Part shown: in pieces, positions 26,036 through 34,434 of the stretch
Numbering within the stretch: position 1 is the stretch's first letter
How the letters are laid out: each line of letters begins with the position of its first letter
Assembly (NCBI GenBank): GCA_046728155.1
Contig: JBKPDY010000030.1
Location: 1-58,372, forward strand
DNA length: 58,372 bases
Reading direction: 5' to 3'
Source: CAWDLX01 sp046728155
GTDB taxonomy: Bacteria; Actinomycetota; Actinomycetes; Mycobacteriales; Micromonosporaceae
Notes under the pieces: model-generated
The model's database searches: none
Seen by the model: only the letters and a program-made list of their open reading frames with translations
Told to the model about the DNA's origin: nothing
Made by a program: the position numbers and the translations under genes

Positions 26036-27589
26036 TCAGGCGAGCGTTCCGACCGCCGCTTCGATGGCCGTACGTAGGTCACGGCCCGACACGACCGACC
26101 GCGCGGTCTCGATGACCGGAGCGAGGAAGATGTCGGGTCCGGGCTCGCCGAGGGTGTTGGCCAGAGCCGCCATCGCGAGGCGGCCGGCCGGAGACGGGCT
26201 CGCCGGCCGCCGCAGTTGGAGTCCGCGTACGGCGCAGAGCAGCTCCACGGCGAGCACGCTGGTGAGGTTGTCGAGGACACGGCGTAGCTTGTCGGTCGCG
26301 GCCCAGCCCATCGAGACGTGGTCCTCCTGCATCCCTGAGGTCGGCACCGAGTCGACCGAGGCGGGCGCCGCGAGTCGCCGGTTCTCGGCCACAATCGCGG
26401 CCGCGGTGTACTGGGCGATCATCAGGCCCGAGTTGACGCCCGGGTCCGGGGTGAGGAAGGCGGGGAGGTCTCGGGACCGGCACACGTCGAGCAGCCGGTC
26501 GACCCGGCGCTCCGAGATCGAACCGACCTCGGCCGCGGCGATGGCGAGGAAGTCCGCCGCGAAGCCAAGTGGAGCGCCGTGGAAGTTCCCGGTCGAGAGC
26601 ACCCGGCCGTCGGTCAGGACAACGGGATTGTCCACGATGGACATCAGCTCCCGGTCGGCGACCTGGGCGGCGAATTCCAGCGTGTCGCGGGCGGCGCCGG
26701 CCACCTGCGGCGCACAGCGCATGGAGTACGCGTCCTGGACGGCATGGGTCATGTCATGGCGGTGCGAGTCCATGATGGCCGAGTTCTGAAGCAGCCGGAA
26801 TATGTTCGCGGCCGAGACACCCTGGCCCGGGTGAGGGCGGATCGCGTGCAGTTCCGGCAGGAACGGACGATCGGAGCCCAGCATCGCCTCGATCGCCAGG
26901 GCGGCGGTCACGTCGGCCATGGTGAACAGGTGCCGGGCATCGGCGATCGTGAGCAGGAGCATGCCGAGCATGCCGTCGGTCCCGTTGATGAGGGCGAGCC
27001 CCTCCTTGGCCGACAGCTCGATCGGGGCGAGACCCGCCGCGGCCAGCGCCGTGCCGCTGGCGATGCGGTTGCCGTCCTCATCGCGTACCCAGCCCTCGCC
27101 GAGCAGCGTCAGAGCGCAATGCGCCAGCGGGGCAAGGTCGCCCGAGGCGCCGAGGGAACCGTGTTCGGGCACCCACGGGGTGATCGCGTGGTTGAGCAGG
27201 TCCACAAGGGACTGCGCCACCAGAGGTCGGACGCCCGACCGCCCCATCGCGAGCGACCGTACCCGGAGCACCATCATCGCCCGGACTACCTCGGTCGGCA
27301 TCGCGGTGCCGACCCCGGCCGCGTGTGAGCGGATGAGCGCATGTTGCAGTTCCGCTCGCCTTTCCGGCGCGATGAGAGTACTCGCGAGGGCACCGAGGCC
27401 GGTCGAGACGCCGTACACCGGCCGACCGGCGGCCTCGATATTGTCCACAATGGAGCGGGACTCGGCCATCGCCCGCATCGCCTCGCGAGAGATGGCGACG
27501 CGGGCGAAGTCACGGGCGACGGCGAGCGTGTCGGCCGGGGATATTCCCGTCGGCGAGACGGTGACGGTCGTGTCGGTATGGGCTGTCAT
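26036..27589 (-). CDS. hutH: Histidine ammonia-lyase
   Basis: A 517-residue enzyme deaminating histidine to urocanate. The MIO cofactor forms from Ala-Ser-Gly in GSLGASGDLAPLAH; YGVSTGLGAL and QDAYSMRCAPQV are also conserved. It is the last gene of the hut operon, though it catalyses the first step. Its ATG (27589) is preceded 9 bases upstream by GGAGG that belongs to the inserted repeat at 27590-27665. It is overlapped by the stop of the mini-ORF in that repeat. Confidence 0.96.
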   Translation of the reverse strand: MTAHTDTTVTVSPTGISPADTLAVARDFARVAISREAMRAMAESRSIVDNIEAAGRPVYGVSTGLGALASTLIAPERRAELQHALIRSHAAGVGTAMPTEVVRAMMVLRVRSLAMGRSGVRPLVAQSLVDLLNHAITPWVPEHGSLGASGDLAPLAHCALTLLGEGWVRDEDGNRIASGTALAAAGLAPIELSAKEGLALINGTDGMLGMLLLTIADARHLFTMADVTAALAIEAMLGSDRPFLPELHAIRPHPGQGVSAANIFRLLQNSAIMDSHRHDMTHAVQDAYSMRCAPQVAGAARDTLEFAAQVADRELMSIVDNPVVLTDGRVLSTGNFHGAPLGFAADFLAIAAAEVGSISERRVDRLLDVCRSRDLPAFLTPDPGVNSGLMIAQYTAAAIVAENRRLAAPASVDSVPTSGMQEDHVSMGWAATDKLRRVLDNLTSVLAVELLCAVRGLQLRRPASPSPAGRLAMAALANTLGEPGPDIFLAPVIETARSVVSGRDLRTAIEAAVGTLA

Positions 27590-27665
27590 GTCGGCTCGCC
27601 TCCGCGCTCGCTCCGCTCCTCGGGCCTGGCGGCCCTGCGATGCTCACTCGCTGTCGGCTCGGTCA
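27590..27665 (-). repeat. Stop-anchored repeat cassette between hutI and hutH
   Basis: A short unit of the same family as those at 15.1 and 17.5 kb, on the minus strand. It begins at the hutI TGA and ends GCGGAGGCGAGCCGAC just before the hutH ATG. An ATG overlapping the hutI stop (27666) opens a 26-codon frame, MTEPTASEHRRAARP to GGEPT, whose TGA (27588-27586) overlaps the hutH ATG. A 13-bp direct repeat, GAGCCGACATGAC read on the minus strand, lies at both edges (27662-27674 and 27585-27597), consistent with insertion into an ancestral hutI/hutH ATGA overlap. Confidence 0.88.
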
Positions 27666-28829
27666 TGTCGGCTCTCCGTTGACCAGAACGTGGAGGACGA
27701 GGGGGACTCCGGGCCGGTAGGCCAGGTGCACATAGGAGGGTGCGTCGAGCAGTGCCAGATCGGCGACCGCACCGACACCGAGATGCCCGATATCGCGTCG
27801 TCGAAGTGCTCTGGCCCCGCCCGCCGTGGCCGCCCAGAGCGCCTCGGCCGGGGCCATTCCCATGTCCCGTACCGCGAGAGCGATGCAGAGGGGCATCGAC
27901 GTGGTGTACGAAGAACCCGGGTTGCAGTCCGTGGCGAGGGCCACCGTCGCACCGGCGTCGAGCAGGCGCCGGGCGTCGGGATAGGGCGACCGGGTGGAGA
28001 ACTCCGCCCCCGGCAGCAGCGTCGCCACGGTCGTCGAACCGGCCAACGCATCGATATCGGCGTCGTCGAAGTGGGTGCAGTGGTCCGCGCTGGCCGCGTC
28101 GAGTTCGACCGCCAGCCGGATACCGCCCCCCGGGCCCAACTGGTTCGCGTGCACCCGCGCCCCGAGCCCTGCGGCAAGGCCCGCGGTCAGTATCGCGCGG
28201 GCCTGGTCGACATCGAAGGCGCCGCGCTCGCAGAAGACGTCCACCCATCGGGCGTACGGCGCGACCGCCGCCATCATCTCGCCCCGGACCAGATCGACAT
28301 ACGCGTCGGCGCGTCCCTCGAACTCGGGCGGCACCAGATGTGCCCCCAGAAAGGTTGTCTCCTCGGTGACCTCGCGGGCCAGCCGCACCGAGCGCTCTTC
28401 GTCTACTGTGGATAGCCCGTACCCGCTCTTGATCTCCATCGTGGTCGTCCCCTGCCGCAGGGCCTCCTCACGCAGCCGGTTCAGGTTGGCCCGCAGCACC
28501 GCGTCGGTCGCCGTGCGGGTCGCCGCGACGGTCACCCGGATGCCGCCCCCGGTGTACGGCTGGCCGGCCATCCGGGCGGCGAACTCCGTCGCCCGGTCGC
28601 CGGCGAAGACGAGGTGGGTGTGGCTGTCGACGAAGCCCGGGAGCACGGCGCCGTCCTCGGCGTCGATCATCCGGTCGGCTGCCGGAGCCTCGTCCTCGGA
28701 GCCCACCCACACGACGTGACCGTCCTCAATGGCCAGTGCTGCGTCGCGCAGGATGCCGAGCGGCGACCCGTCGCCAAGGCCCGGATCGTTGGTGACAAGC
28801 TCGCCGATGCCGCGTACCAGCAGGGTCAT
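27663..28829 (-). CDS. hutI: Imidazolonepropionase
   Basis: A 388-residue amidohydrolase-fold enzyme opening imidazolonepropionate to N-formimidoyl-L-glutamate, third step of histidine breakdown. The metal-binding DSHTHLVFAGDRATEF is diagnostic, as are EIKSGYGL, FCERGAFD and ATDCNPGSSYT. The ATG at 28829 overlaps the hutF stop as ATGA; a GTG two codons earlier is possible. The end, NGEPT-stop, is the site where the repeat cassette was inserted. Confidence 0.95.
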   Translation of the reverse strand: MTLLVRGIGELVTNDPGLGDGSPLGILRDAALAIEDGHVVWVGSEDEAPAADRMIDAEDGAVLPGFVDSHTHLVFAGDRATEFAARMAGQPYTGGGIRVTVAATRTATDAVLRANLNRLREEALRQGTTTMEIKSGYGLSTVDEERSVRLAREVTEETTFLGAHLVPPEFEGRADAYVDLVRGEMMAAVAPYARWVDVFCERGAFDVDQARAILTAGLAAGLGARVHANQLGPGGGIRLAVELDAASADHCTHFDDADIDALAGSTTVATLLPGAEFSTRSPYPDARRLLDAGATVALATDCNPGSSYTTSMPLCIALAVRDMGMAPAEALWAATAGGARALRRRDIGHLGVGAVADLALLDAPSYVHLAYRPGVPLVLHVLVNGEPT

Positions 28830-30154
28830 CGCCACACCGCCGACACCGCTTCGGCCAATGCCCGGGGGACGTCGTCGACCAGGAGATGGCGACCCTCCCG
28901 GACGACCGGACGGCCGTCAACGATCACATCGGTGACATCCCCCGCGGTCGCGGCGAAGAGAACCGCAGCGGCCGGATCCTTCGGGTCGAAGCCCGCCCCC
29001 CGGACGGTATCGAGCCGCACCGAGACCAGGTCGGCCCGCCCGCCGGGACGGAGCGTTCCCGCGTCGGTCCAGCCGAGGGCGGCGTGCCCGGCGGCGGTGG
29101 CCGCGCCGAGCAGCTCGTCGACGGCGAAGTGTCCGCGGTGTTCGTCGCGCAGCCGCTCGTCCAACTCGACCGCACGGGCCTCCTCGAAGATGTCGACGAC
29201 CGCGTGACTGTCCGAGCCGAGGCAGAGCGGCGAGCCCGAGTCGGCGAGTGCCCGCGCGGCCGGCAGACCGTCGGCCAGGTCGCGTTCGGTGGTGGGGCAC
29301 AAGCAGACACCGGCTCCCCGGTCGCCGAGCAGCGTCCGGTCGTCGTCGGTGAGATGGGTGGCGTGCACCGCGGTAACCGACGGCCCGATCAGCCCGTACC
29401 GGTCGAGCAGCTGGGTCGGGGTACACCCGTGGACGGCGATGCACGCCTCGTTCTCGGCCCGCTGCTCGGAGAGGTGGACGTGCACGAACAGACCCTCGGT
29501 GTGGTCGGCGAAGACGGGGAGCACCTCGTTCGGTACGGCCCGGACCGAGTGCGCGGCGGCCGCGATGTGTGAATGGTCGCCCGCCCGCAGCGCCTCCACC
29601 CGGGCCGACCAGGCGTCGATGTCGACGTCGCCGAAGCGCACCTGTGGTCCGTCGAGCGGGTCGCCGTCCACAGTGGAGGTGAGGTAGAGCGTGTCCAGCA
29701 ACGTGATCCGGATCCCGGCCTCGGCCGCGGCCGCGATGAGCCGGTGGCCCATCTCATTCGGGTCGTCGTACGGGTGCCCGTCGCGGTCGTGATGCAGGTA
29801 GTGGAACTCGCCCACGACCGTGATGCCGGCCAGCGCCATCTCGGCGTACGCGGCCCGGGCCAGCGCGTGGTACGAGTCGGGGTCGAGCCGGTCGGCCAGC
29901 TCGTACATACGCTGTCGCCAGGTCCAGAAGGTGCCTCGCCCGCCGTGCGTCCGGCCCCGCAGAGCCCGGTGGAACGCGTGCGAGTGGGCGTTGGCCAGTC
30001 CCGGCAGGGTCAACCCTGGCAAGCGGTGGGCATCGGAGGGCGCAGGTGTGGACGGCCGGATCGCGCTGATCCGCCCGCCGTCGACCTCGATCAGCACATC
30101 GGTGAGAGTCGGCGGCCCGACCCAGGCGTACTCGGCCCAGTAGGTCAGCGGCAC
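28826..30154 (-). CDS. hutF: N-formimidoyl-L-glutamate deiminase
   Basis: A 442-residue amidohydrolase that converts formimidoylglutamate to N-formylglutamate and ammonia. The zinc site is NAHSHAFHRALRG; HLSEQRAENEAC and ATHLTDDD match HutF rather than other deaminases. HutF indicates the five-step route via N-formylglutamate, which then needs a deformylase. It overlaps the preceding amidohydrolase gene by 10 bases and the next gene hutI by an ATGA. Confidence 0.94.
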   Translation of the reverse strand: MPLTYWAEYAWVGPPTLTDVLIEVDGGRISAIRPSTPAPSDAHRLPGLTLPGLANAHSHAFHRALRGRTHGGRGTFWTWRQRMYELADRLDPDSYHALARAAYAEMALAGITVVGEFHYLHHDRDGHPYDDPNEMGHRLIAAAAEAGIRITLLDTLYLTSTVDGDPLDGPQVRFGDVDIDAWSARVEALRAGDHSHIAAAAHSVRAVPNEVLPVFADHTEGLFVHVHLSEQRAENEACIAVHGCTPTQLLDRYGLIGPSVTAVHATHLTDDDRTLLGDRGAGVCLCPTTERDLADGLPAARALADSGSPLCLGSDSHAVVDIFEEARAVELDERLRDEHRGHFAVDELLGAATAAGHAALGWTDAGTLRPGGRADLVSVRLDTVRGAGFDPKDPAAAVLFAATAGDVTDVIVDGRPVVREGRHLLVDDVPRALAEAVSAVWR

Positions 30155-31347
30155 GCCAGCTCCGCCAGCACCTCGGTCAGGGCCTCGACGCCGGCCGCGC
30201 AGTCCTCGTCGGTCGCGTGCTCACCCGGTGCGTGGGAGACGCCGGAAGGATTGCGGACGAAGAGCATCGCCGTCGGAGTGTGTGGGGCGAGGATACCCGC
30301 GTCGTGGCCGGCGCCGGTCGGCACGATGGAAGGACCGCCGAGCGTCGCCGCCAGCCGATCGCGCAGCGCCGCGTCGAATTCGGTGACGGGCGAGAGCGAC
30401 TCAATGGTCAGGCGCGCGGTGGTCCCGTCGACCCGAGCCCGGTCGATGGCCGCCGCGGCGATGACCTCAACCACCTTGTCCACAGTAGACTGGTCGACCG
30501 CCCGGACATCGATCCAGGCATGTACGCGAGCCGCGATCGCGTTGGTGGCATTGGGTTCGACCGCGACCCTACCGACGGTGGCGCGGGCACCGGCAGTACG
30601 CGCCTCCTGATCGGCGGCGAGGATCGCGTGTGCCAGGGCCGGCATCGGGTCGTGGCGCTCGGTCATCGCGGTGGTACCGGCGTGGTTGGCCTCACCGGTG
30701 ATCTCCAGTCGCCACCGGCCGTGCGGCCAGATCGCCGAGGCCAGCCCGACCGGTGACGCCAGCGTCCGGCCCTGTTCGATGTGGAGTTCGACGAACGTGC
30801 CCAGCCGGCCCAGCCGATCCGGATCGGGACCCACGGACCCGGGGTCGATCTTCGCCTCGCCCAGAGCGTCGGCGAGGGCGATACCATCCCGATCCCGCAG
30901 TCGTAACGCCTTCTCGGCCGGGATGGCTCCGCACAGCAACCGGGAACCAAGGCAGGCGACGCCGAAGCGGGAGCCTTCCTCCTCGGCGAAGGCGACCAAA
31001 CCGAGCGGGCGCCGAGGCGTCAGTCCACGTTCGCGGAGCAGGTCCACGGCGAGAAACGCGGAGACGATCCCGAGTGGACCGTCGAACCCGCCACCATGCG
31101 GTACCGAGTCGAAGTGGCTTCCCGTCGCCACGGCGTCGCTGGCGGTCGGATCGCCCCACCAGGCCCAGAGGTTGCCGTTGCCGTCGGTCTCAACGGTGAG
31201 GTCGCGGTCAAGCGCCTCCTCGGTAAACCACTCCCGGCACGCGATATCGGCGGGCGAGAACGCGTAGCGCAGGTAGCCCTGCCCCTCCGGGTCCCGGCCG
31301 ATCGGCTCCAGCGACCGCCACAAGGAGGCGAACCGATGACTGTCCAC
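30145..31347 (-). CDS. Zn-dependent M20-family amidohydrolase of the hut operon (allantoate amidohydrolase-like)
   Basis: A 400-residue protein of the hydantoinase/carbamoylase branch of peptidase family M20. Metal ligands are visible in GSHFDSVPHGGGFDGPLG, FAEEEGSRFG and VELHIEQG; the dimerisation/substrate region has EITGEANHAGTTAM. Family members cleave N-carbamoyl or ureido amides. No HutG deformylase is in the window, and this gene is coupled to hutU (TAGTG junction) and hutF, so it is a reasonable candidate for the N-formylglutamate deformylase step. That role is inferred from context only. Confidence 0.88.
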   Translation of the reverse strand: MDSHRFASLWRSLEPIGRDPEGQGYLRYAFSPADIACREWFTEEALDRDLTVETDGNGNLWAWWGDPTASDAVATGSHFDSVPHGGGFDGPLGIVSAFLAVDLLRERGLTPRRPLGLVAFAEEEGSRFGVACLGSRLLCGAIPAEKALRLRDRDGIALADALGEAKIDPGSVGPDPDRLGRLGTFVELHIEQGRTLASPVGLASAIWPHGRWRLEITGEANHAGTTAMTERHDPMPALAHAILAADQEARTAGARATVGRVAVEPNATNAIAARVHAWIDVRAVDQSTVDKVVEVIAAAAIDRARVDGTTARLTIESLSPVTEFDAALRDRLAATLGGPSIVPTGAGHDAGILAPHTPTAMLFVRNPSGVSHAPGEHATDEDCAAGVEALTEVLAELACR

Positions 31348-32993
31348 TAACCTTCCCTCATTGGTATCCGGACGCCCTTGTCGGCGGCGACCTGCTCGGC
31401 CAGCTCGTAGCCGGCATCGACGTGCCGGATCACGCCCATGGCAGGGTCATTGCTGAGCACCCGTTCGATCTTCTGGGCGGCCAGCGGCGTCCCGTCGGCG
31501 ACGCTGACCTGCCCGGCGTGGATGGAACGGCCGATACCGACGCCGCCACCGTGGTGGATCGATACCCAGGACGCCCCGGACGCGGTGTTGACCAGAGCGT
31601 TGAGCAACGGCCAGTCGGCGATGGCGTCGGAGCCGTCGCGCATTCCCTCCGTCTCGCGGTACGGCGATGCGACCGACCCGCAGTCCAGGTGGTCGCGGCC
31701 GATGACGATGGGTGCCCGGACGGCGCCGTCCGCCACCATCTCGTTGAAGCGCAGCCCGGCCCGGTCGCGTTCGCCGTACCCCAGCCAGCAGATCCGAGCC
31801 GGCAGGCCCTGGAACGCGACCCGCTCACCGGCCATCCGGATCCACCGGCCGAGTGGATCGTTGTCGGGAAACAGGTCGAGGATGGCCCGGTCGGTGGCGG
31901 CGATGTCGGCCGGCTCGCCGGAGAGGGCGACCCACCGGAACGGGCCCTTCCCCTCGCAGAAGAGCGGGCGGATGTATGCCGGGACGAAGCCTGGGAAGGC
32001 GAACGCCCGCGTGAAGCCGCCCAGTTGGGCCTCGCCTCTGATTGAGTTGCCGTAGTCGAACACCTCGGCTCCGGCGTCGAGGAAGCCGACCATCGCCGCG
32101 ACGTGTTTGGCCATCGAGGCGCGGGCCCGATCGGTGAACTCCTCCGGCTTCTTGGCCGCGTACTCGGCCGCGTCGTCAGGATCGACCCCCGCCGGTACGT
32201 ACGAGAGCGGGTCATGGGCCGAGGTCTGGTCGGTCACGATGTCGGCCGGTACTCCCCGGCTGAGCAGTTCCGGCACAAGTGTGGCGGCGTTACCGACGAC
32301 GCCGATCGATACCGCCTGCCGCTGGGATTTCGCCTCCACCGCGGTACCCACAGCTTCGTCCACAGTGGGTGCGATCGTGTCGAGGTACCGGGTCTGCACG
32401 CGGCGCTGCAGGCGCGCGGCGTCGACGTCGATGATGAGGCAGACGCCTCCGTTCATCGTGACCGCGAGCGGCTGGGCACCGCCCATTCCGCCGCAGCCCG
32501 CTGTGATGGTGAGCGTACCGGCGAGGGTGCCGCCGAACCTCTTGGCGGCGACGGCCGCGAACGTCTCGTACGTGCCCTGAAGGATTCCCTGGGTCCCGAT
32601 GTAGATCCAGGATCCGGCCGTCATCTGGCCGTACATGGTCAGACCGAGCGCCTCCAGTCGCCGGAACTCCGGCCAGGTGGCCCAGTCGGGCACGAGGTTC
32701 GAGTTCGCCAGCAGGACCCGGGGCGCCCACTCGTGGGTGGGTATGACCCCGACCGGCCGGCCCGACTGGACCAGCATCGTCTCATCGTCACGCAGTGTCG
32801 TCAGCGTCCGGACGAGAGCGTGGTAGGACGGCCAGTCCCGCGCGGCCCGACCGGTTCCGCCGTACACCACGAGATCATCGGGCCTTTCGGCCACCTCGGG
32901 ATCGAGGTTGTTCATCAGCATCCGCAGCGCGGCCTCCTGCGGCCACCCCGCGGCCGTGAGTGTCGTGCCACGCGGAGCGCGGATGGGTGCCAC
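31347..32993 (-). CDS. hutU: Urocanate hydratase
   Basis: A 548-residue NAD-dependent enzyme hydrating urocanate to imidazolonepropionate. Diagnostic blocks are GGTGRAARDW, QMTAGSWIYIGTQGI, ITAGCGGMGGAQPLAV and the C-terminal HHGGGVGIGRSIHAG. The GTG at 32993 follows AAAGGAGA with good spacing. It is the first gene of the leftward hut operon; the promoter should lie in 32994-33102, between it and the hairpin at 33103-33140. Confidence 0.96.
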   Translation of the reverse strand: MAPIRAPRGTTLTAAGWPQEAALRMLMNNLDPEVAERPDDLVVYGGTGRAARDWPSYHALVRTLTTLRDDETMLVQSGRPVGVIPTHEWAPRVLLANSNLVPDWATWPEFRRLEALGLTMYGQMTAGSWIYIGTQGILQGTYETFAAVAAKRFGGTLAGTLTITAGCGGMGGAQPLAVTMNGGVCLIIDVDAARLQRRVQTRYLDTIAPTVDEAVGTAVEAKSQRQAVSIGVVGNAATLVPELLSRGVPADIVTDQTSAHDPLSYVPAGVDPDDAAEYAAKKPEEFTDRARASMAKHVAAMVGFLDAGAEVFDYGNSIRGEAQLGGFTRAFAFPGFVPAYIRPLFCEGKGPFRWVALSGEPADIAATDRAILDLFPDNDPLGRWIRMAGERVAFQGLPARICWLGYGERDRAGLRFNEMVADGAVRAPIVIGRDHLDCGSVASPYRETEGMRDGSDAIADWPLLNALVNTASGASWVSIHHGGGVGIGRSIHAGQVSVADGTPLAAQKIERVLSNDPAMGVIRHVDAGYELAEQVAADKGVRIPMREG

Positions 32994-33102
32994 GGCTGTC
33001 TCCTTTGACGGCCAACGTCCGACAGCCATCCCCGTGGGACGGCCTCGCCAGCAGCTTAACGGCCGCCGGGGGAGTGCCGATGCCAGCCTCCGCGCGGAGC
33101 GA

Positions 33103-33140
33103 TGGAAGTCTGTGGTTGCCAGAACAACCACAGACTTCCA
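33103..33140 (-). terminator. Perfect 16-bp hairpin downstream of the betaine-binding gene
   Basis: TGGAAGTCTGTGGTTG at 33103-33118 is followed by a six-base loop CCAGAA and its exact reverse complement at 33125-33140. It starts 20 bases past the stop of the binding-protein gene and 110 bases before hutU, both read leftwards. There is no T run, as usual for actinobacterial hairpin terminators. It may equally block read-through into the hut operon or act as a regulatory site. Confidence 0.65.
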
Positions 33141-33159
33141 CAGCTCGGCAGCAGACGCT

Positions 33160-34167
33160 TTACGCCGGGGTCAGGGAACTGTCCGACGAGAAGACGAGCG
33201 ACAAGGTCGCGCTGCCGTTCTTCAGCGCGGTCTTGCTCCGCGGGCCACCCGCGTCCGCCTCGAAGAACTTGCCGAAGACGATCCCGTACTTGTCCTTCAG
33301 ACCGATCTGGCAGTACGGCCGCTGCGGGCATTCGGCCGGGCCACCCAGGATGGAGGCGGGGCCGCTGCACTTGGCGGCGAAGTCGGAGAGCGTCTTCAGC
33401 CCGTACTTGTCGGCGACGCCCTTCGTCGTGGCGAACGCGTTCTGATCCGAGGCCGGCGACGGCGTACCGACGATGAGACCGTACTGCGTGGCGAGCGGCT
33501 TGAGCGCGGCCATGGTGGCGTTGATGTCACCGCTGGACACCGTGGCCGCCCCCTTGCCGTTCTTCTTCGTGTTGAGGAACTCGGTCATCGTGGCGGCGTA
33601 CTCGGGGAAGATCTGGATCTCGCCCCGCTCCAGTGCAGGCTCGTAGAGCTCGCGGTTCGTGCTCTGCTTGACGCTGGCCTGGAAGCCGGCGCTGTTCAAA
33701 GCGATCTTGTACAGCTCAGCGAGAGTCTGACTCTCGGTGAAGCCGGCGGCCCCGACGACAATCGGTCCACTCCCGCCCGAGAGTCCCGTGTTGAGTCCTG
33801 CCGCCTCGGCGAACGCAAGGGCCGCTTCCTGTGGCGTCTTGCGATCGATGTCGGTGGCCTTGTTGAGCGCAAGCAGCTTCGGCTGGTCCAGTGCCGCGGC
33901 CACCTTGTCGGCGGCGGTGATGGCGGCCGGGCTCACCGACTTGTTCGCCACCGCCACGATGTTGTCCGAGTTCTGCAGGTGCTTGTCGTCGGTGAGGAGC
34001 ACCAACGTGTCACCCGGGATCGGCGCACAGCCAGCACCGCTGGCGGACGCCGTCGCGGGCGCCTGGGTGCCCGATGAACCCGACTTGCCGCAGGCGCTGA
34101 GTCCGAATGCCACTACCGTCAAGCCGGCCAGGGCAAGGACCGACATCCGTTGAGTACGCGCAAACAT
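33160..34167 (-). CDS. Betaine/choline-type ABC substrate-binding lipoprotein, permuted OpuAC domain
   Basis: A 335-residue exported lipoprotein: signal peptide with lipobox LSACG at about residue 22-26. The ligand-binding domain is OpuAC/OsmF-like, but its parts are in unusual order: the segment TLVLLTDDKHLQNSDNIV, normally near the C-terminus, comes first (about residue 55), followed by IVVGAAGFTESQTLAELYKI, normally the N-terminus (about 135). The chain ends with DAGGPRSKTALKNGSATL and SSDSSL, where the usual protein would continue into the DDKHL segment. Partner of the two permeases upstream and the divergent ATPase. Confidence 0.83.
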   Translation of the reverse strand: MFARTQRMSVLALAGLTVVAFGLSACGKSGSSGTQAPATASASGAGCAPIPGDTLVLLTDDKHLQNSDNIVAVANKSVSPAAITAADKVAAALDQPKLLALNKATDIDRKTPQEAALAFAEAAGLNTGLSGGSGPIVVGAAGFTESQTLAELYKIALNSAGFQASVKQSTNRELYEPALERGEIQIFPEYAATMTEFLNTKKNGKGAATVSSGDINATMAALKPLATQYGLIVGTPSPASDQNAFATTKGVADKYGLKTLSDFAAKCSGPASILGGPAECPQRPYCQIGLKDKYGIVFGKFFEADAGGPRSKTALKNGSATLSLVFSSDSSLTPA

Positions 34168-34353
34168 CCCGTCTGCCCGCCTTTCGTGTCCCGGCGTACG
34201 GTTACGCCGCGTGTCCGACGGGCTGGGAGGTTCCGGCCCGCTCGCTCCACTCAACCCCGTCCTGCCGCTGATGACAACCTCAATGCGTCCGCCCAGGATT
34301 ACTGTCTGGTTACGCTCCGATCGCGTCCGCCGTTACGTTCACCGCAGACGCAT

Positions 34354-34430
34354 TCCGTCACGAACCGCGAGCAAGCTGCGGTGCTCGCTGACGCTCGCTC
34401 CTCGCGCTCGCTCGATCCGTCACGAACCGC
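34354..34430. repeat. 47-bp insertion flanked by 15-bp direct repeats
   Basis: TCCGTCACGAACCGC occurs at 34354-34368 and again at 34416-34430. Between them are 47 bases of the GAGCGAGCGCGAGGAGCGAGCG type (read on the minus strand). The insertion sits just behind the stop codon of the permease gene. The direct repeats look like a target-site duplication. The remaining intergenic DNA to the binding-protein gene (34168-34353) shows nothing recognisable. Confidence 0.6.
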
Positions 34431-34434
34431 CAGG

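Noticed and set aside
32994..33102. Riboswitch or leader RNA before hutU
   Set aside because: No known riboswitch core was recognised in these 109 bases; the only strong structure is the hairpin at 33103-33140.
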